Source: Burkholderia cepacia ATCC 25416 (GTDB taxonomy: Bacteria > Pseudomonadota > Gammaproteobacteria > Burkholderiales > Burkholderiaceae). From it: a stretch of 64,000 bases of DNA. Position numbers and translations under genes: made by a program. Below the pieces are notes generated by a model. The model was not told where the DNA came from, ran no database searches, and worked only from the letters and a program-made list of their open reading frames with translations. The stretch lies in assembly GCF_001411495.1 (NCBI RefSeq), contig NZ_CP012982.1:2666001-2730000 (forward strand). Reading direction: 5' to 3'. Shown here piece after piece: positions 52,860 to 61,876 of the stretch. Position 1 is the stretch's first letter; each line of letters starts with the position of its first letter.

Positions 52860-54909
52860 GGGGGGCAGGCTCCTTCGGTGTGGCTTGACGGGCGGCGTCG
52901 GCGATGTGCGCGAGCCGCGTGTCGATCAGGTTCAGCAGCGCGTCGCGCGCAGGGTCGGCAGGGGCAAGGCCCGGCGCGGTGGCCGGCGGTGCGGGCGAAT
53001 CCGCATGACGCGCGGCTTCGTCGTCGCGCGGGTCGGTCACGCGCGCGAGCTGCGCGGCGATCGCCGCGTCGCCAGGCTTGCGTTCGGCGAGGAGGAACAG
53101 CGGGCCTTCGAGCGCGCCGAGTTCCGCGAGCGCGCGCCGCCGCGTGGCGAGCCACGTGGCGGCCGGACGCACCCACGACGGTTCGTAGTGAACCAGCCCG
53201 AGCGCCTGCGCGATCGCGCCGTGGCGGGCGAACGCGTCGGCCGCGAGCGCGCGCCGCTCGGCCGGCTGCGCGACCTGCGCGACGCGCCGCCACTGGTCCG
53301 TCAGCGCGGCGAGCCCGGCGTCGATCTGCTTGCCGATGCTGACGGGCCAGATGCGCGTGAACACGAGATACACGACGACGTTGCCGAGCAGGATGCCGAT
53401 CGTGCGGTCGCGCGCGATCGTCAGGTCGAAACCGGGGCCGGCGCCCTGGATCACGCACAGGAAAAACGCGAACGCGATCTGGAAGCCCGCGTACGCGATG
53501 CGCGGCGAGCCGAATGCGACCCACGCGGCGAGCCAGCCACCGGCGAACACCAGCGCCATCAGATGGCCGACCGACGACAGCGACGGCACGACGAACACGA
53601 GCGCGGCGGTGCCGAGCAGCGCGCCGACGATGCAGCCGAGAATCCGCAGCGTGAGCTTCTCGACCGTCTCGGCCGTCGAGCCGAGCGACACGATGTAGCA
53701 GGTGACGACGCACGTATGGATGCCCGACCAGTCGAGCTGCGAATACAGCAGATAGCAGAAGATCGCCGCGGCGGTCGTTTTCAGCGCGTAGCGGATGTGG
53801 TCGGGATTGGTGCGCGCGTCGGGCAGGAAGAAGCCGCCGCGCGGTGCGGCGGCTTCCGCGGCGGCAGGCGTTCCGGGCGCGGCCGCCGGCGTGTTGGCCG
53901 CGGCGGCCGGTGCATCCGTCGCGGCTTCGGCCGCTGCGACCGGTTCCGCGAAGCGCGTGATCGCCGCATGGATATCCGTGGCGGCGACGCGCGCGAGCGG
54001 CGGCAATGTGTCGGCCGGCGGCAGCGTGAGCGTCACGTCGACGGGGTAGCCGCCCTGATCGAGGATGGCGGCCATCTCGTCGAGCGTCGCGGCGATCGGG
54101 GTGGCGTACGTGTCGGGCAGGCGCGCGCCCGGTTCGCGATCGGCCAGCGCGACGCCGACGAGCAGCGCGGTGCTCGATGCCACGGCCTGCCGCAACGCCG
54201 CGAAGTCGGCGGCGGACGACGAGCCTTCGAGCGTCGACAGCTTGAGCCACGTGAGCAGCTGCTTGTCGCCTTCGTGAAGGCTGGCATCGAATGCGTCGCG
54301 CGCCGCATCGTCGCCGCGCAGCCGCTGCGCGGCGAGCCGCAGGCGCTTCGCGAGCTGGGCGTGCGCGAGCTTGCGCGGCGACGGCGCGATCAGCAGGTTG
54401 ACGACGATCGCGACACCGGCCGGGATCGCGATCGTCAGCCAGATGTACAGCAGCGCACGTGTCGCGGCTTCACCGAACGGCGCGAGGCCGAGCTGGTCGA
54501 GCCCGAAACCGACGATCATCGCGAGGATCGCGCCCACCGGGCGCAGCTTGCTGGCGGAAGTCAGGTACAGGAGCGCGACCGACAGCACGGCCATGCACGC
54601 GACCCGCAGGATCGAATAGTCGATGCTGAAGATCGCGATGCCAAGCACGAGCCCGATCACGATCGTGACGATCAGCAGCAGCGCGGCCGCGAGCACGACG
54701 CTCGTCACGCGGTCGGCACGGATCATGAAGAACACGACGTACGCGGACAGCGCGGCTTCGGGCGTGCCGTATGCGGCCGTCACGAACGCGGTCAGCGCGC
54801 AGATCAGTGCGACCCGCGCGGCAATCGACGCGCGTCCCGGAAACGGTGCGAGCAGCCGCAGGACTTCGCGCGGGCCCGGCGAGCGAACCTCAGCGGCAGG
54901 CAGTGCCAT
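52846..54909 (-). CDS. FUSC family inner-membrane efflux protein (MdtO/AaeB-like)
   Basis: A 687-residue membrane protein with two clusters of hydrophobic helices (about 25-165 and 365-515), each followed by a soluble part, the FUSC/ArAE arrangement. Segments: SAYVVFFMIRADRVTSVVLA and the second cluster YLLYSQLDWSGIHTCVVTCY, VSLGSTAETVEKLTLRILGC. An Ala/Pro-rich linker at about 320-350 is low complexity. Members export fusaric acid or p-hydroxybenzoate. The start overlaps the adaptor gene by 20 bp. Confidence 0.9.
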   Translation of the reverse strand: MALPAAEVRSPGPREVLRLLAPFPGRASIAARVALICALTAFVTAAYGTPEAALSAYVVFFMIRADRVTSVVLAAALLLIVTIVIGLVLGIAIFSIDYSILRVACMAVLSVALLYLTSASKLRPVGAILAMIVGFGLDQLGLAPFGEAATRALLYIWLTIAIPAGVAIVVNLLIAPSPRKLAHAQLAKRLRLAAQRLRGDDAARDAFDASLHEGDKQLLTWLKLSTLEGSSSAADFAALRQAVASSTALLVGVALADREPGARLPDTYATPIAATLDEMAAILDQGGYPVDVTLTLPPADTLPPLARVAATDIHAAITRFAEPVAAAEAATDAPAAAANTPAAAPGTPAAAEAAAPRGGFFLPDARTNPDHIRYALKTTAAAIFCYLLYSQLDWSGIHTCVVTCYIVSLGSTAETVEKLTLRILGCIVGALLGTAALVFVVPSLSSVGHLMALVFAGGWLAAWVAFGSPRIAYAGFQIAFAFFLCVIQGAGPGFDLTIARDRTIGILLGNVVVYLVFTRIWPVSIGKQIDAGLAALTDQWRRVAQVAQPAERRALAADAFARHGAIAQALGLVHYEPSWVRPAATWLATRRRALAELGALEGPLFLLAERKPGDAAIAAQLARVTDPRDDEAARHADSPAPPATAPGLAPADPARDALLNLIDTRLAHIADAARQATPKEPAPHAPT

Positions 54910-55939
54910 GCCGGACCTCGACGATCGCGCTGGCGCCGACGCGCACGAGCGTGCCGTCGGGTTCGTCGAGCTTCACGCGCACCGGGAAGCGCTGCGCGAC
55001 GTGCACCCAGTTCACCGAGTTCTGCACGATCGGCAGCGAGCGCGGCAGGTTGATGCGCGCGCTGTCGGCGATGCCGGCGCCGATGCCGACGACCTTGCCC
55101 GTCAGCGGGCGGCTGCGGTCGATCATCGAATACACGGTCGCGCAGTCGCCGACCGCGATGCGGCTCAGCGCCGTCTCGCGGAAATTGCCGACCGCGAACC
55201 ATTCGCGCGCGTCGATCAGCGTGAAGATCGACTGGTTCGGCGCAAGGGCTTCGCCGGCGAGAACGGTCAGGCCCGTCACGAGCCCGTCGTGCGGCGCGCG
55301 CACGACGGTGTCTTCGAGCGCATGCTGCGCGCGCGCCAGCGCGGCCTCGCGCGCATGCAGCGTCGCGATCGCGTCGGCTTCGTCGCCGATCGTCTGCGCG
55401 GACGCGCGCTGCTGTTCCTGTGCCTGCGTAAGCGACACGGCTGCGTCGCGCTGGCGAACCTTCGCCTGGTCGAACTGCTGCGCGCTGACGTAGCCCTGCG
55501 CGGCGAGCGGGGCGAGCCGGTTCACGTCGCGCGTCGCGAGATCGTGGTTCTGCGTCGCGCGCTTGACCTGCTCGGCGGCCACGGCCGCGTTCGAGCGCTC
55601 GCCGATCAGCGAACGGCGGCGCGTGTCGAGCGACGCGCGCGCGAGCTCGAGGTCGGCCTGCGCCTGCGCAACGGTCAGCCGGTACGGCACGGGATCGATC
55701 ACGTACAGCAGGTCGCCCTTCGCGACGCGCTGGTTTTCATGCACCGCGAGCTGCACGATGCGGCCGCCGACCGGCGACGCGACGTGCACGACGTCCGCGT
55801 CGATCGACGCGTCGTCGGTGGACGGGTAGGCCGTCGTGCGGTGGTACGCGTATACGAGTGCGGCGATGCCGAGCGCGACGATCGCCAGTGCGATCACGCG
55901 GCCTTTGACGGAGGGGCGGGCGGTGCCGGCGGCCTTCAT
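54890..55939 (-). CDS. HlyD-family secretion/efflux adaptor (MdtN-like)
   Basis: A 349-residue membrane fusion protein with a single N-terminal anchor (VIALAIVALGIAALVYAY, about 14-32). Lipoyl half-motifs: VVHVASPVGGRIVQLAVHEN and LEDTVVRAPHDGLVTGLTVL, with a long coiled-coil hairpin between (about 85-200); the beta barrel follows (FAVGNFRETALSRIAVGDCA). It lacks a lipobox, as in EmrA/AaeA-type adaptors. Start ATG 55939 overlaps the stop of the YtcA-like gene (ATGA). Confidence 0.9.
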   Translation of the reverse strand: MKAAGTARPSVKGRVIALAIVALGIAALVYAYHRTTAYPSTDDASIDADVVHVASPVGGRIVQLAVHENQRVAKGDLLYVIDPVPYRLTVAQAQADLELARASLDTRRRSLIGERSNAAVAAEQVKRATQNHDLATRDVNRLAPLAAQGYVSAQQFDQAKVRQRDAAVSLTQAQEQQRASAQTIGDEADAIATLHAREAALARAQHALEDTVVRAPHDGLVTGLTVLAGEALAPNQSIFTLIDAREWFAVGNFRETALSRIAVGDCATVYSMIDRSRPLTGKVVGIGAGIADSARINLPRSLPIVQNSVNWVHVAQRFPVRVKLDEPDGTLVRVGASAIVEVRHGTACR

Positions 55940-56229
55940 GCGAACGGCCCCGTGCCGGTGAGCCACACGATCACGGCGACCACGAGCCCGATCGCGGTGC
56001 AGACGGCAAGCTGGTAGGGCACCGTGGCCGCCCAGCCGGTCGCGACGAATACGCGGTGCGCGACGATCGCACCGATCACGCCGACGATCGCGCTGACGAG
56101 CCAAAGCGGGAAATATGCGCCGAACAGGACGTACGACGGTGCGCCGCGCGATGCGCAGCCCGCGAGCGGCAGGGCTGGCGCAAGGACGGCGGCGACGCGC
56201 AAGGGCGCGCGCGGCGTTGTTTTTCTCAT
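55936..56229 (-). CDS. YtcA-like small lipoprotein
   Basis: A 97-residue lipoprotein: signal with lipobox PLAGCAS (Cys about 25), then SYVLFGAYFPLWLVSAIVGV and two hydrophobic helices up to VVAVIVWLTGTG. In E. coli, ytcA precedes mdtNOP, and the GAYFPxWL motif matches that family. First gene of the operon ytcA-like, mdtN-like, mdtO-like, mdtP-like, all with overlapping ends. The 567 bp upstream (56230-56796) show no gene. Confidence 0.8.
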   Translation of the reverse strand: MRKTTPRAPLRVAAVLAPALPLAGCASRGAPSYVLFGAYFPLWLVSAIVGVIGAIVAHRVFVATGWAATVPYQLAVCTAIGLVVAVIVWLTGTGPFA

Positions 56230-56796
56230 GATGTGACGAGCTCGACGGTGGGGGTGGATGCCGGGCGCGGCGCAATGTGGATCGTCGCCGCGACGACGAT
56301 TCCGGGATACGGAGCCGATAATAAATCAGCGCGATGCGGATCGCCAGCCATCCTTCCTGCTCACCATGGCGGGGCGGTGGCGGTTCAGGGGGCGTGTCCG
56401 CATGGCCGGCATCGCGTTTCCGCAACCGGGGGCAGCGCAGACCGGGTCGTCGCGATTCTGCCAGTGCGGGCTCGCGTAGGGTTGCTAACGGACTGTAAAG
56501 GATCGTCAGACGAACGGAGCGTGGCTGAATTTGCGATGTCGCGAGAGCGGAATCGGTGCGGAAACGGGCGATTGTCGTTCTGACGCGCGGGAATCAGGCT
56601 GACCTGGCGGGCCGATGAGGACGCGGTCGCACGCCGTGCCGGACGGCATCGACGCCAAATCCGGCGACCGGTCGTCGCCGCCGCGATCTGTGTACCATCG
56701 TACGCATGGCGCGGCGCGCGGAACGGAGCCTCACGGCCTCGTGCAACGCACGTCGCGGAAGCGTCAAGGCCGTATCGCAACGAAGGTGAACGTTCC

Positions 56797-57945
56797 ATGC
56801 GAAGTTTTTTTGTCCGGTTCATTGCAATCGGCGTGCTGTTCCATCTCTACGTCGGGATGCGGATCATTCCCGATGCGTTCGCGTCGCCGGTCGTGCGCAC
56901 GATCGCGGCGCTCGTGCTGGCGAGCTTCGTCGTGCTGATTCCGGTCGGCATGTTCTCGCGCCGCTTCGACGAAGGCTGGGCCGCGACCCTGGTCGGCTGG
57001 GCCGGATCGGTCGTGATGGGCTTCTTCTCGTCGCTGCTCCTGCTGACGTTCCTCCGCGAATTCGTGCTGCTCGGCGTGTTTGCATGGCGGCATCTCGGGC
57101 ACGCCGGCGCGTGGCCTGGCGCGGCGACCGGCACGGCGCTCGGCGTGCTGGCCGCCGCGGCGTTCGTTACCGTGGTCGGGTTCGTCGGCGCGCGCCGCAC
57201 GGCGGCGGTCAAGCGCGTGTCGATCCCGGTCGAGGGGCTGCCGGCGGGGCTCGACGGGCTGACGATCGTGCAACTGTCCGACATCCACGTCGGGCCGACG
57301 ATCAAGCGGCCCTATGTCGAACGGATCGTGCGCGCGGTCAATGCGCTCGATGCCGACCTCGTCGTCGTGACGGGCGACGTGGTCGACGGCTCGGTCAAGC
57401 GCCTGCGCGAGCACACGGCGCCGCTCGGCCGCATGCAGTCGCGGCACGGCAGCTTCCTGGTGACTGGCAACCACGAGTATTACGCGGGCGCGCACGCGTG
57501 GATCGACGAATTCCGGCGCATCGGGCTGACGGTGCTGCTCAACGAGCACGTGCTGATCGAGCATGACGGCGCGCACGCGGTGCTCGCGGGCGTCACCGAC
57601 TTCACGGCGGGCGGTTTCGATCCCGCCCATCGCAGCGATCCCGAGCAGGCGCTGGCGGGTGCGCCTCGCGAGGTGGCCACGAAGATCCTGCTCGCGCACC
57701 AGCCGCGCAGCGCAGAAGCGGCCAACCGCGCCGGGTTTACCGTGCAGTTGTCGGGGCACACGCACGGCGGCCAGTTCCTGCCGTGGCCGCCGTTCGTGCG
57801 ATTGCAGCAGCCGGTGATCGGCGGGCTGAGCCGCTTCGGCGATCTGTGGCTCTATACGAGCCGCGGCACCGGATACTGGGGGCCGCCGAACCGCTTCGGC
57901 GTGCCGTCCGAGATCACGCTGATCCGGCTGACGCGCGGCGGGTAG
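56797..57945 (+). CDS. Membrane-anchored metallophosphoesterase (YkuE/YaeI-like)
   Basis: A 382-residue protein. Four hydrophobic helices occupy about 1-135, followed by a calcineurin-like phosphoesterase domain with all metal-binding blocks: VQLSDIHVGPT (about 163), VVVTGDVVDGS (about 190), FLVTGNHEYYAG (about 225), LLAHQPR (about 300) and QLSGHTHGGQF (about 317). Related to YkuE-type enzymes acting on lipid or UDP-sugar pyrophosphates, but the substrate is not defined. GAAGGTGAACG supplies the RBS. Monocistronic, followed by an AlkB-like gene. Confidence 0.88.
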   Translation: MRSFFVRFIAIGVLFHLYVGMRIIPDAFASPVVRTIAALVLASFVVLIPVGMFSRRFDEGWAATLVGWAGSVVMGFFSSLLLLTFLREFVLLGVFAWRHLGHAGAWPGAATGTALGVLAAAAFVTVVGFVGARRTAAVKRVSIPVEGLPAGLDGLTIVQLSDIHVGPTIKRPYVERIVRAVNALDADLVVVTGDVVDGSVKRLREHTAPLGRMQSRHGSFLVTGNHEYYAGAHAWIDEFRRIGLTVLLNEHVLIEHDGAHAVLAGVTDFTAGGFDPAHRSDPEQALAGAPREVATKILLAHQPRSAEAANRAGFTVQLSGHTHGGQFLPWPPFVRLQQPVIGGLSRFGDLWLYTSRGTGYWGPPNRFGVPSEITLIRLTRGG

Positions 57946-58124
57946 CGCACGGTTCCCGTCCGGGGGAAACCATTCGCTGGGCCGGCGCAAGCCCGTCGTC
58001 GGCGGGAACCGGGCGGGCGGCAGCCTGCCTCGTCTGCGAATGACAGCGCATGGCGGCGTGCGATGCCGTTGGCTAGTATGCAGGCATGCACCGTTCGCTC
58101 CGCTCATCGTCCGTTCCTCCCGAC

Positions 58125-58730
58125 ATGTCGACGCCCGATCTCTTTGCTGACACGCCCGCTCCCGACGTGGACTGGTACCCGGACTGGCTGACGCCGCCCG
58201 ATGCCGATCGCGCGCTGGCCGCGCTGATCGACGAGGTCGCGTGGCGTCAGGACACGATCCGCACGCCGCGCGGACGCATTCCGTTGCCGCGGCTCACCGC
58301 ATGGCAGGGCGAGCCGGATGCCGTCTACGTGTATTCGGGGATCCGCAACGTGCCGGCGCCGTGGACGCCGGCCGTGTTCGACCTGAAGCGCGCGGTCGAA
58401 GCGACGTGCGGCGCGCGTTTCAACAGCGTGCTGCTCAACCGCTACCGCAACGGGCTGGACAGCCTCGGCTGGCACGCGGACAACGAGCCCGAGCTTGGCG
58501 ATGCGCCGGTGATCGCGTCGGTGAGCCTCGGTGCGATGCGCGTGTTCGACCTGCGCCATCGCGCGACCGGTGTCACGCATGCGTATCGCCTCGTGCACGG
58601 CAGCCTGCTCGTGATGCGCGGGCGCACGCAGGCCGAATGGCAGCATCGCGTGCCGAAGGTGCCGGGCGTGCAGGGCGAGCGCGTGAACCTGACGTTCCGG
58701 CGCGTGATGCCGGGTGGTACGGATCGGTAA
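58125..58730 (+). CDS. AlkB-like 2-oxoglutarate/Fe(II)-dependent dioxygenase
   Basis: A 201-residue DNA-repair-type dioxygenase. Fe ligands: HxD in SLGWHADNEPELGD and the distal His in EWQHRVPK; the 2-oxoglutarate-binding Arg is in ERVNLTFRRV. VLLNRYRNGLDSLGWHADNE is the ALKBH2/3-like nucleotide-recognition lid. It should directly reverse N-methyl lesions such as 1-methyladenine or 3-methylcytosine. Start at ATG 58125 (MSTPDLFADTPAPDVDWYPD); an ATG 13 codons upstream (58086) is an alternative with no better RBS. Confidence 0.86.
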   Translation: MSTPDLFADTPAPDVDWYPDWLTPPDADRALAALIDEVAWRQDTIRTPRGRIPLPRLTAWQGEPDAVYVYSGIRNVPAPWTPAVFDLKRAVEATCGARFNSVLLNRYRNGLDSLGWHADNEPELGDAPVIASVSLGAMRVFDLRHRATGVTHAYRLVHGSLLVMRGRTQAEWQHRVPKVPGVQGERVNLTFRRVMPGGTDR

Positions 58731-59072
58731 CGATCCTCGTCGCCGAGGTGGCCGGATCGCCGGGCGATTCGCGCCCCGTTTCTTTGCGGGGCACGGGCGA
58801 CCGACACACGCAAGCGGTCGCGTGTGCGGCACGTTGCCGCACGAATGTCGCGCCGTGCGCCGCGAAACGGTGCTGAGCCCCATCCCATATGGGTTTCAGG
58901 TAGATTCGATCGACCGCCCGGTACCGATAGATGAGTGAAACCTCTGATGGTGCGTCGCAACAATCCTTGACTAGACTGTCGAATGGCAGAAGCGCGTCGT
59001 ATCCCGGCGCGACCCTTTCGACATGCCCCGAGCGGCGCCGATGCGGCGCGCAAGGGGGCAGGAGTAAAACGC

Positions 59073-59279
59073 GTGACCGTAATCGACCCTTCCTTCGAAC
59101 CCTCGCTGCACGTCTTTGAACAAGACGGCGGATGGCAATGGGCGCTGACGGTGAAGCGGGCGACCGGCGTCGGCGTGAAAGTCGTTGCGTTCAGCCGGGA
59201 AGGCTTTCGCGGCGAGGCCGAGGCTTATGCCGCCGGCCAGCTTGCCCGCGCCGAGTATGACGCCGCCGTGACGGCCTGA
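59073..59279 (+). CDS. Hypothetical small protein, 68 residues
   Basis: From GTG 59073, with GGAG 8 bases upstream: VTVIDPSFEPSLHVFEQDGG, then WQWALTVKRATGVGVKVVAF, SREGFRGEAEAYAAGQLARA. The pattern of strands then helix suggests a compact beta-beta-alpha domain, of a kind found as small orphans in Burkholderia. A longer version from ATG 58983 is possible but lacks an RBS. Function unknown; the gap between the AlkB stop and this gene (58731-59072) holds nothing else. Confidence 0.5.
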   Translation: MTVIDPSFEPSLHVFEQDGGWQWALTVKRATGVGVKVVAFSREGFRGEAEAYAAGQLARAEYDAAVTA

Positions 59280-59598
59280 CGCCGTCGCGGCGATCCCGCC
59301 CGAGGATCGCCTTCACCGCTCACCACCCGCTGCCGGGTGTTTCTTTCTATCGCTTCCCGTTTTCCATCCGTTTGCCCGCCCGCCGGGCCGCGTTGTGCCG
59401 TGCCCGTCGCGCGACAGCGGATGCGGCGCGCCCGGGTGCCTGTCCGTCCGGGCTGCCCGCGCCAAATGGTCCGTACCATTCGACACGTGTGTGCCATACG
59501 CGGCGCTTGACGTCCGTGCACGGCGTCCGTCGCGCCGGCGATGCGGCTGCGTGCCGCGATCGGCACGCCGGACGCCGGACGACGATCCATCGACAAGA

Positions 59599-60043
59599 AT
59601 GCCGGTCATGTGCGACGACAGAACCGACTACAACCGCCATGCGCGCGGCGGATCGCGCACGGCGCGGACGCCGCAACGGGGATTCACGCTGATCGAGTTG
59701 CTGATCGCGCTGGCGATCGTCGCGGTGGCGCTGGGTGCCGTGATGCGCGCGATCGGGTGCACTGCTATCTCGAGGCGCACGTGCTGAACGCGAGCGCCGC
59801 CGCGCCGCTGCCCCGATCGTCGTGCGCGCGTGGATCGGCCCGAACGGCGCCGTCACGCGTGTCGAATTCGCGTCGCTCGGCGATCCCGATGCAGACGCGA
59901 CACTGCGGCAACTGCTCACGGCCGGCCCGCTGGCGGAACTGCCGCCGCCCGACATGCTGCAGCCGTTGCGCGTGCGCCTGCGGCTCGCGCCGAATCCCGA
60001 TGCGGCCGCTGCCGCGCCGGCATCGGCCGCCCGCATGCCGTGA
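59599..60043 (+). pseudogene. Broken pseudopilin / TonB-like remnant
   Basis: The first part (59599-59757) reads a type II secretion/type IV pilin N-terminus: RTARTPQRGFTLIELLIALA, with the prepilin cleavage site G-FTLIE and the following hydrophobic helix IVAVALGAVMRAIG. It then loses its frame and stops at 59787. From about 59,748 another frame reads RVHCYLEAHVLNA, and a third from 59,816 reads IVVRAWIGPNGAVTRVEFAS, DATLRQLLTAGPLAELPPPD, ending 60043; this resembles a TonB C-terminal-like domain. The composition stays coding-like. The simplest reading is a deletion fusing two neighbouring genes plus a frameshift. Confidence 0.55.
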
Positions 60044-60144
60044 CGCCCGGGCCGGAATGCGGGCGTGGCCGGATATCGTAATAACATATGACGTTATTGC
60101 GTCGGCAGGACGATGACGTCCTGCTTCTTCACGAGGAGCCACCC

Positions 60145-60624
60145 ATGCAACTGAGCCAGTTAGGCGGGCACGTCGCCCAATCCGGTTTCGCCGAACGGCA
60201 GAAGCACGCGCAGGCGCTGATGTTCGGCATGGCCGACATCAACGAATACGTGTCCGGCGGCGTCTGCTATGACGCCGCGGCCTATGTCCGGTATCTGCTG
60301 CGCAGTGACGCGATGATCGCGCCCGGTGCGCTGCTCGACACGATCGGCCAGCACTGGCGGACCCGCTTCAACTTCGAAACCGGCGGCGAGTGGGACGGGC
60401 GCGCGGGCATTCCGGCCGGAACCGCGGTCGGCTTTTCGCGGGGCGGCACCGTTTTTCATGCCGCGATCGCCGTCGGCGGCAGCCGGATCCGGGCGATCAA
60501 CGGGGGTCGCCTGGGCAGCGGCTGGATGTACGCGGTCGACCTTGCGCGGGTGCTCGAGCCGGACGCGGCCGGCGGATTCACGTATGACCGCGCGAACATC
60601 CGGGTTCACCTCTCGCGCCTGTAG
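60145..60624 (+). CDS. Small Cys/His protein, possible papain-like fold
   Basis: A 159-residue protein, start ATG 60145 with GAGGAGCC upstream. GGVCYDAAAYVRYLLRSD places a Cys at a helix start, and GGTVFHAAIAVGGSRIRAIN places a His at a strand about 75 residues later, the order and setting of NlpC/P60-like or amidase folds. No signal peptide. The family is not recognised and a catalytic role is only suggested. Single gene between the broken pilin region and the IclR regulator; 60625-60880 is empty. Confidence 0.5.
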   Translation: MQLSQLGGHVAQSGFAERQKHAQALMFGMADINEYVSGGVCYDAAAYVRYLLRSDAMIAPGALLDTIGQHWRTRFNFETGGEWDGRAGIPAGTAVGFSRGGTVFHAAIAVGGSRIRAINGGRLGSGWMYAVDLARVLEPDAAGGFTYDRANIRVHLSRL

Positions 60625-60880
60625 GCGGCGCGGCATCGGCCGCCGCGCGCCGCGCCCACGGCCGGCATCGCGTCGTCCGGCGATTTCCGCATGGCGCCGC
60701 GCTGTCCATCGCTGCTATCCTCTCGACCGTGAATGACTATTCGTGGGGCCGTGGAAGCGCATGCCGCGCCGCGGCGATTCACGCGGGTGCGAGCCCGCGT
60801 GCGCGCCGGGCTCGCATGGCCGCCTGTCCACGACGATCCATGACCCGTTTCGTGATTGATTTCCTTCCGTCCATGTCCAC

Positions 60881-61774
60881 ATGGTCAAGACAACGATGAG
60901 CGACGCGCCTGAATCCGCGGCGCCCGGCGACGACGAATCGTCCGGCGGCGCATCGTCCTACCTGGTGCCGGGGCTCGAACGCGGGCTGCGGATCCTCGCC
61001 GAATTCTCCGCGCGCGAGCCCGTGCTCGGCGCGCCCGAGTTGTCGAAGCGCATCGGCATTCCGCGCACGACTACGTTCCGCCTGCTGCAGACGCTCGAAG
61101 CGCTCGGTTTCCTCGAGCGCGTGAACGGCGACCGTTATTTCCGGCTCGGCGTCGGCGTGCTGCGGCTCGGCTTCGAATACCTGAATTCGCTCGAACTGAC
61201 CGATCTCGGCACGCCCGTGCTCGAGCGGCTGCGCGATACGACGGGGCTGTCGACGCATCTGCTGATCCGCGACCAGCGCGACGTCGTGTTTGTCGCGAAG
61301 GCGCAGAGCAACGCGTCGATGTTCGGTTCGGTGAAGGTGCACGTCGGCACGCGCCTGCCCGCGCATGCGACCGTGCATGGCCACGTGTTGATGGGCGACC
61401 TGACGCGCGACGCACTGCGCCAGCTCTATCCGGAAAAGCGGCTCGAGCAGTTCACCGAGCGCACGCCGGGCACCGTCGACGAACTGTACGAGCGCGTGCG
61501 CCATTACGCGCGGCTCGGTTATGCGGTCAGCGAGGCGGCGTTCGAGAGCGGCATTTCGGCGGTCACAGCGCCCGTGCGCGATCATTCGGGCTCGATCGTC
61601 GCGGCGATCACCGCGACGGTGCCGCGCTCGGAGATCGGCGAGGCCGGCGAGAAGGAGCGGCTCGTCGAAGCCGTGTGCGGCGCGGCGGTCGACCTGTCCC
61701 AGCGCCTGAACTATCGTCCGCTCGAAAGCGACCCGACGTTCGCGCACGCGCGCCACAAGGTCGCGATGTTCTGA
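60881..61774 (+). CDS. IclR-family transcriptional regulator
   Basis: A 297-residue regulator. N-terminal winged HTH at about 28-90 (LVPGLERGLRILAEFSAREP, GAPELSKRIGIPRTTTFRLL) and a C-terminal effector-binding IclR/GAF-like domain (about 100-290): RLPAHATVHGHVLMGDL, YAVSEAAFESGISAVTAPVR. An 18-residue acidic, Ser/Gly-rich extension precedes the HTH; the start may instead be Met6 (60896). It lies beside a porin and a Rieske ferredoxin operon, both carrying a GTTCC-N6-GGAAC site, so it probably controls an aromatic-compound catabolic unit. Confidence 0.88.
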   Translation: MVKTTMSDAPESAAPGDDESSGGASSYLVPGLERGLRILAEFSAREPVLGAPELSKRIGIPRTTTFRLLQTLEALGFLERVNGDRYFRLGVGVLRLGFEYLNSLELTDLGTPVLERLRDTTGLSTHLLIRDQRDVVFVAKAQSNASMFGSVKVHVGTRLPAHATVHGHVLMGDLTRDALRQLYPEKRLEQFTERTPGTVDELYERVRHYARLGYAVSEAAFESGISAVTAPVRDHSGSIVAAITATVPRSEIGEAGEKERLVEAVCGAAVDLSQRLNYRPLESDPTFAHARHKVAMF

Positions 61775-61817
61775 CGCCGACTTGTCGGGCGGGCCGCCGC
61801 ACGCGGCACCGCAATCA

Positions 61818-61845
61818 AAAAACGAGGGGCCCGCGGGCCCCTCAT
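61818..61845 (-). terminator. Terminator between iclR-type and porin genes
   Basis: GAGGGGCCC-GC-GGGCCCCTC (61824-61843), a perfect stem. On the minus strand it is followed by GTTTTTT, giving a strong terminator for the porin gene; on the plus strand only a weak T-run follows for the IclR gene. Confidence 0.88.
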
Positions 61846-61876
61846 TTCATTTCAGGCACCGACTGCCTGACGCCGT

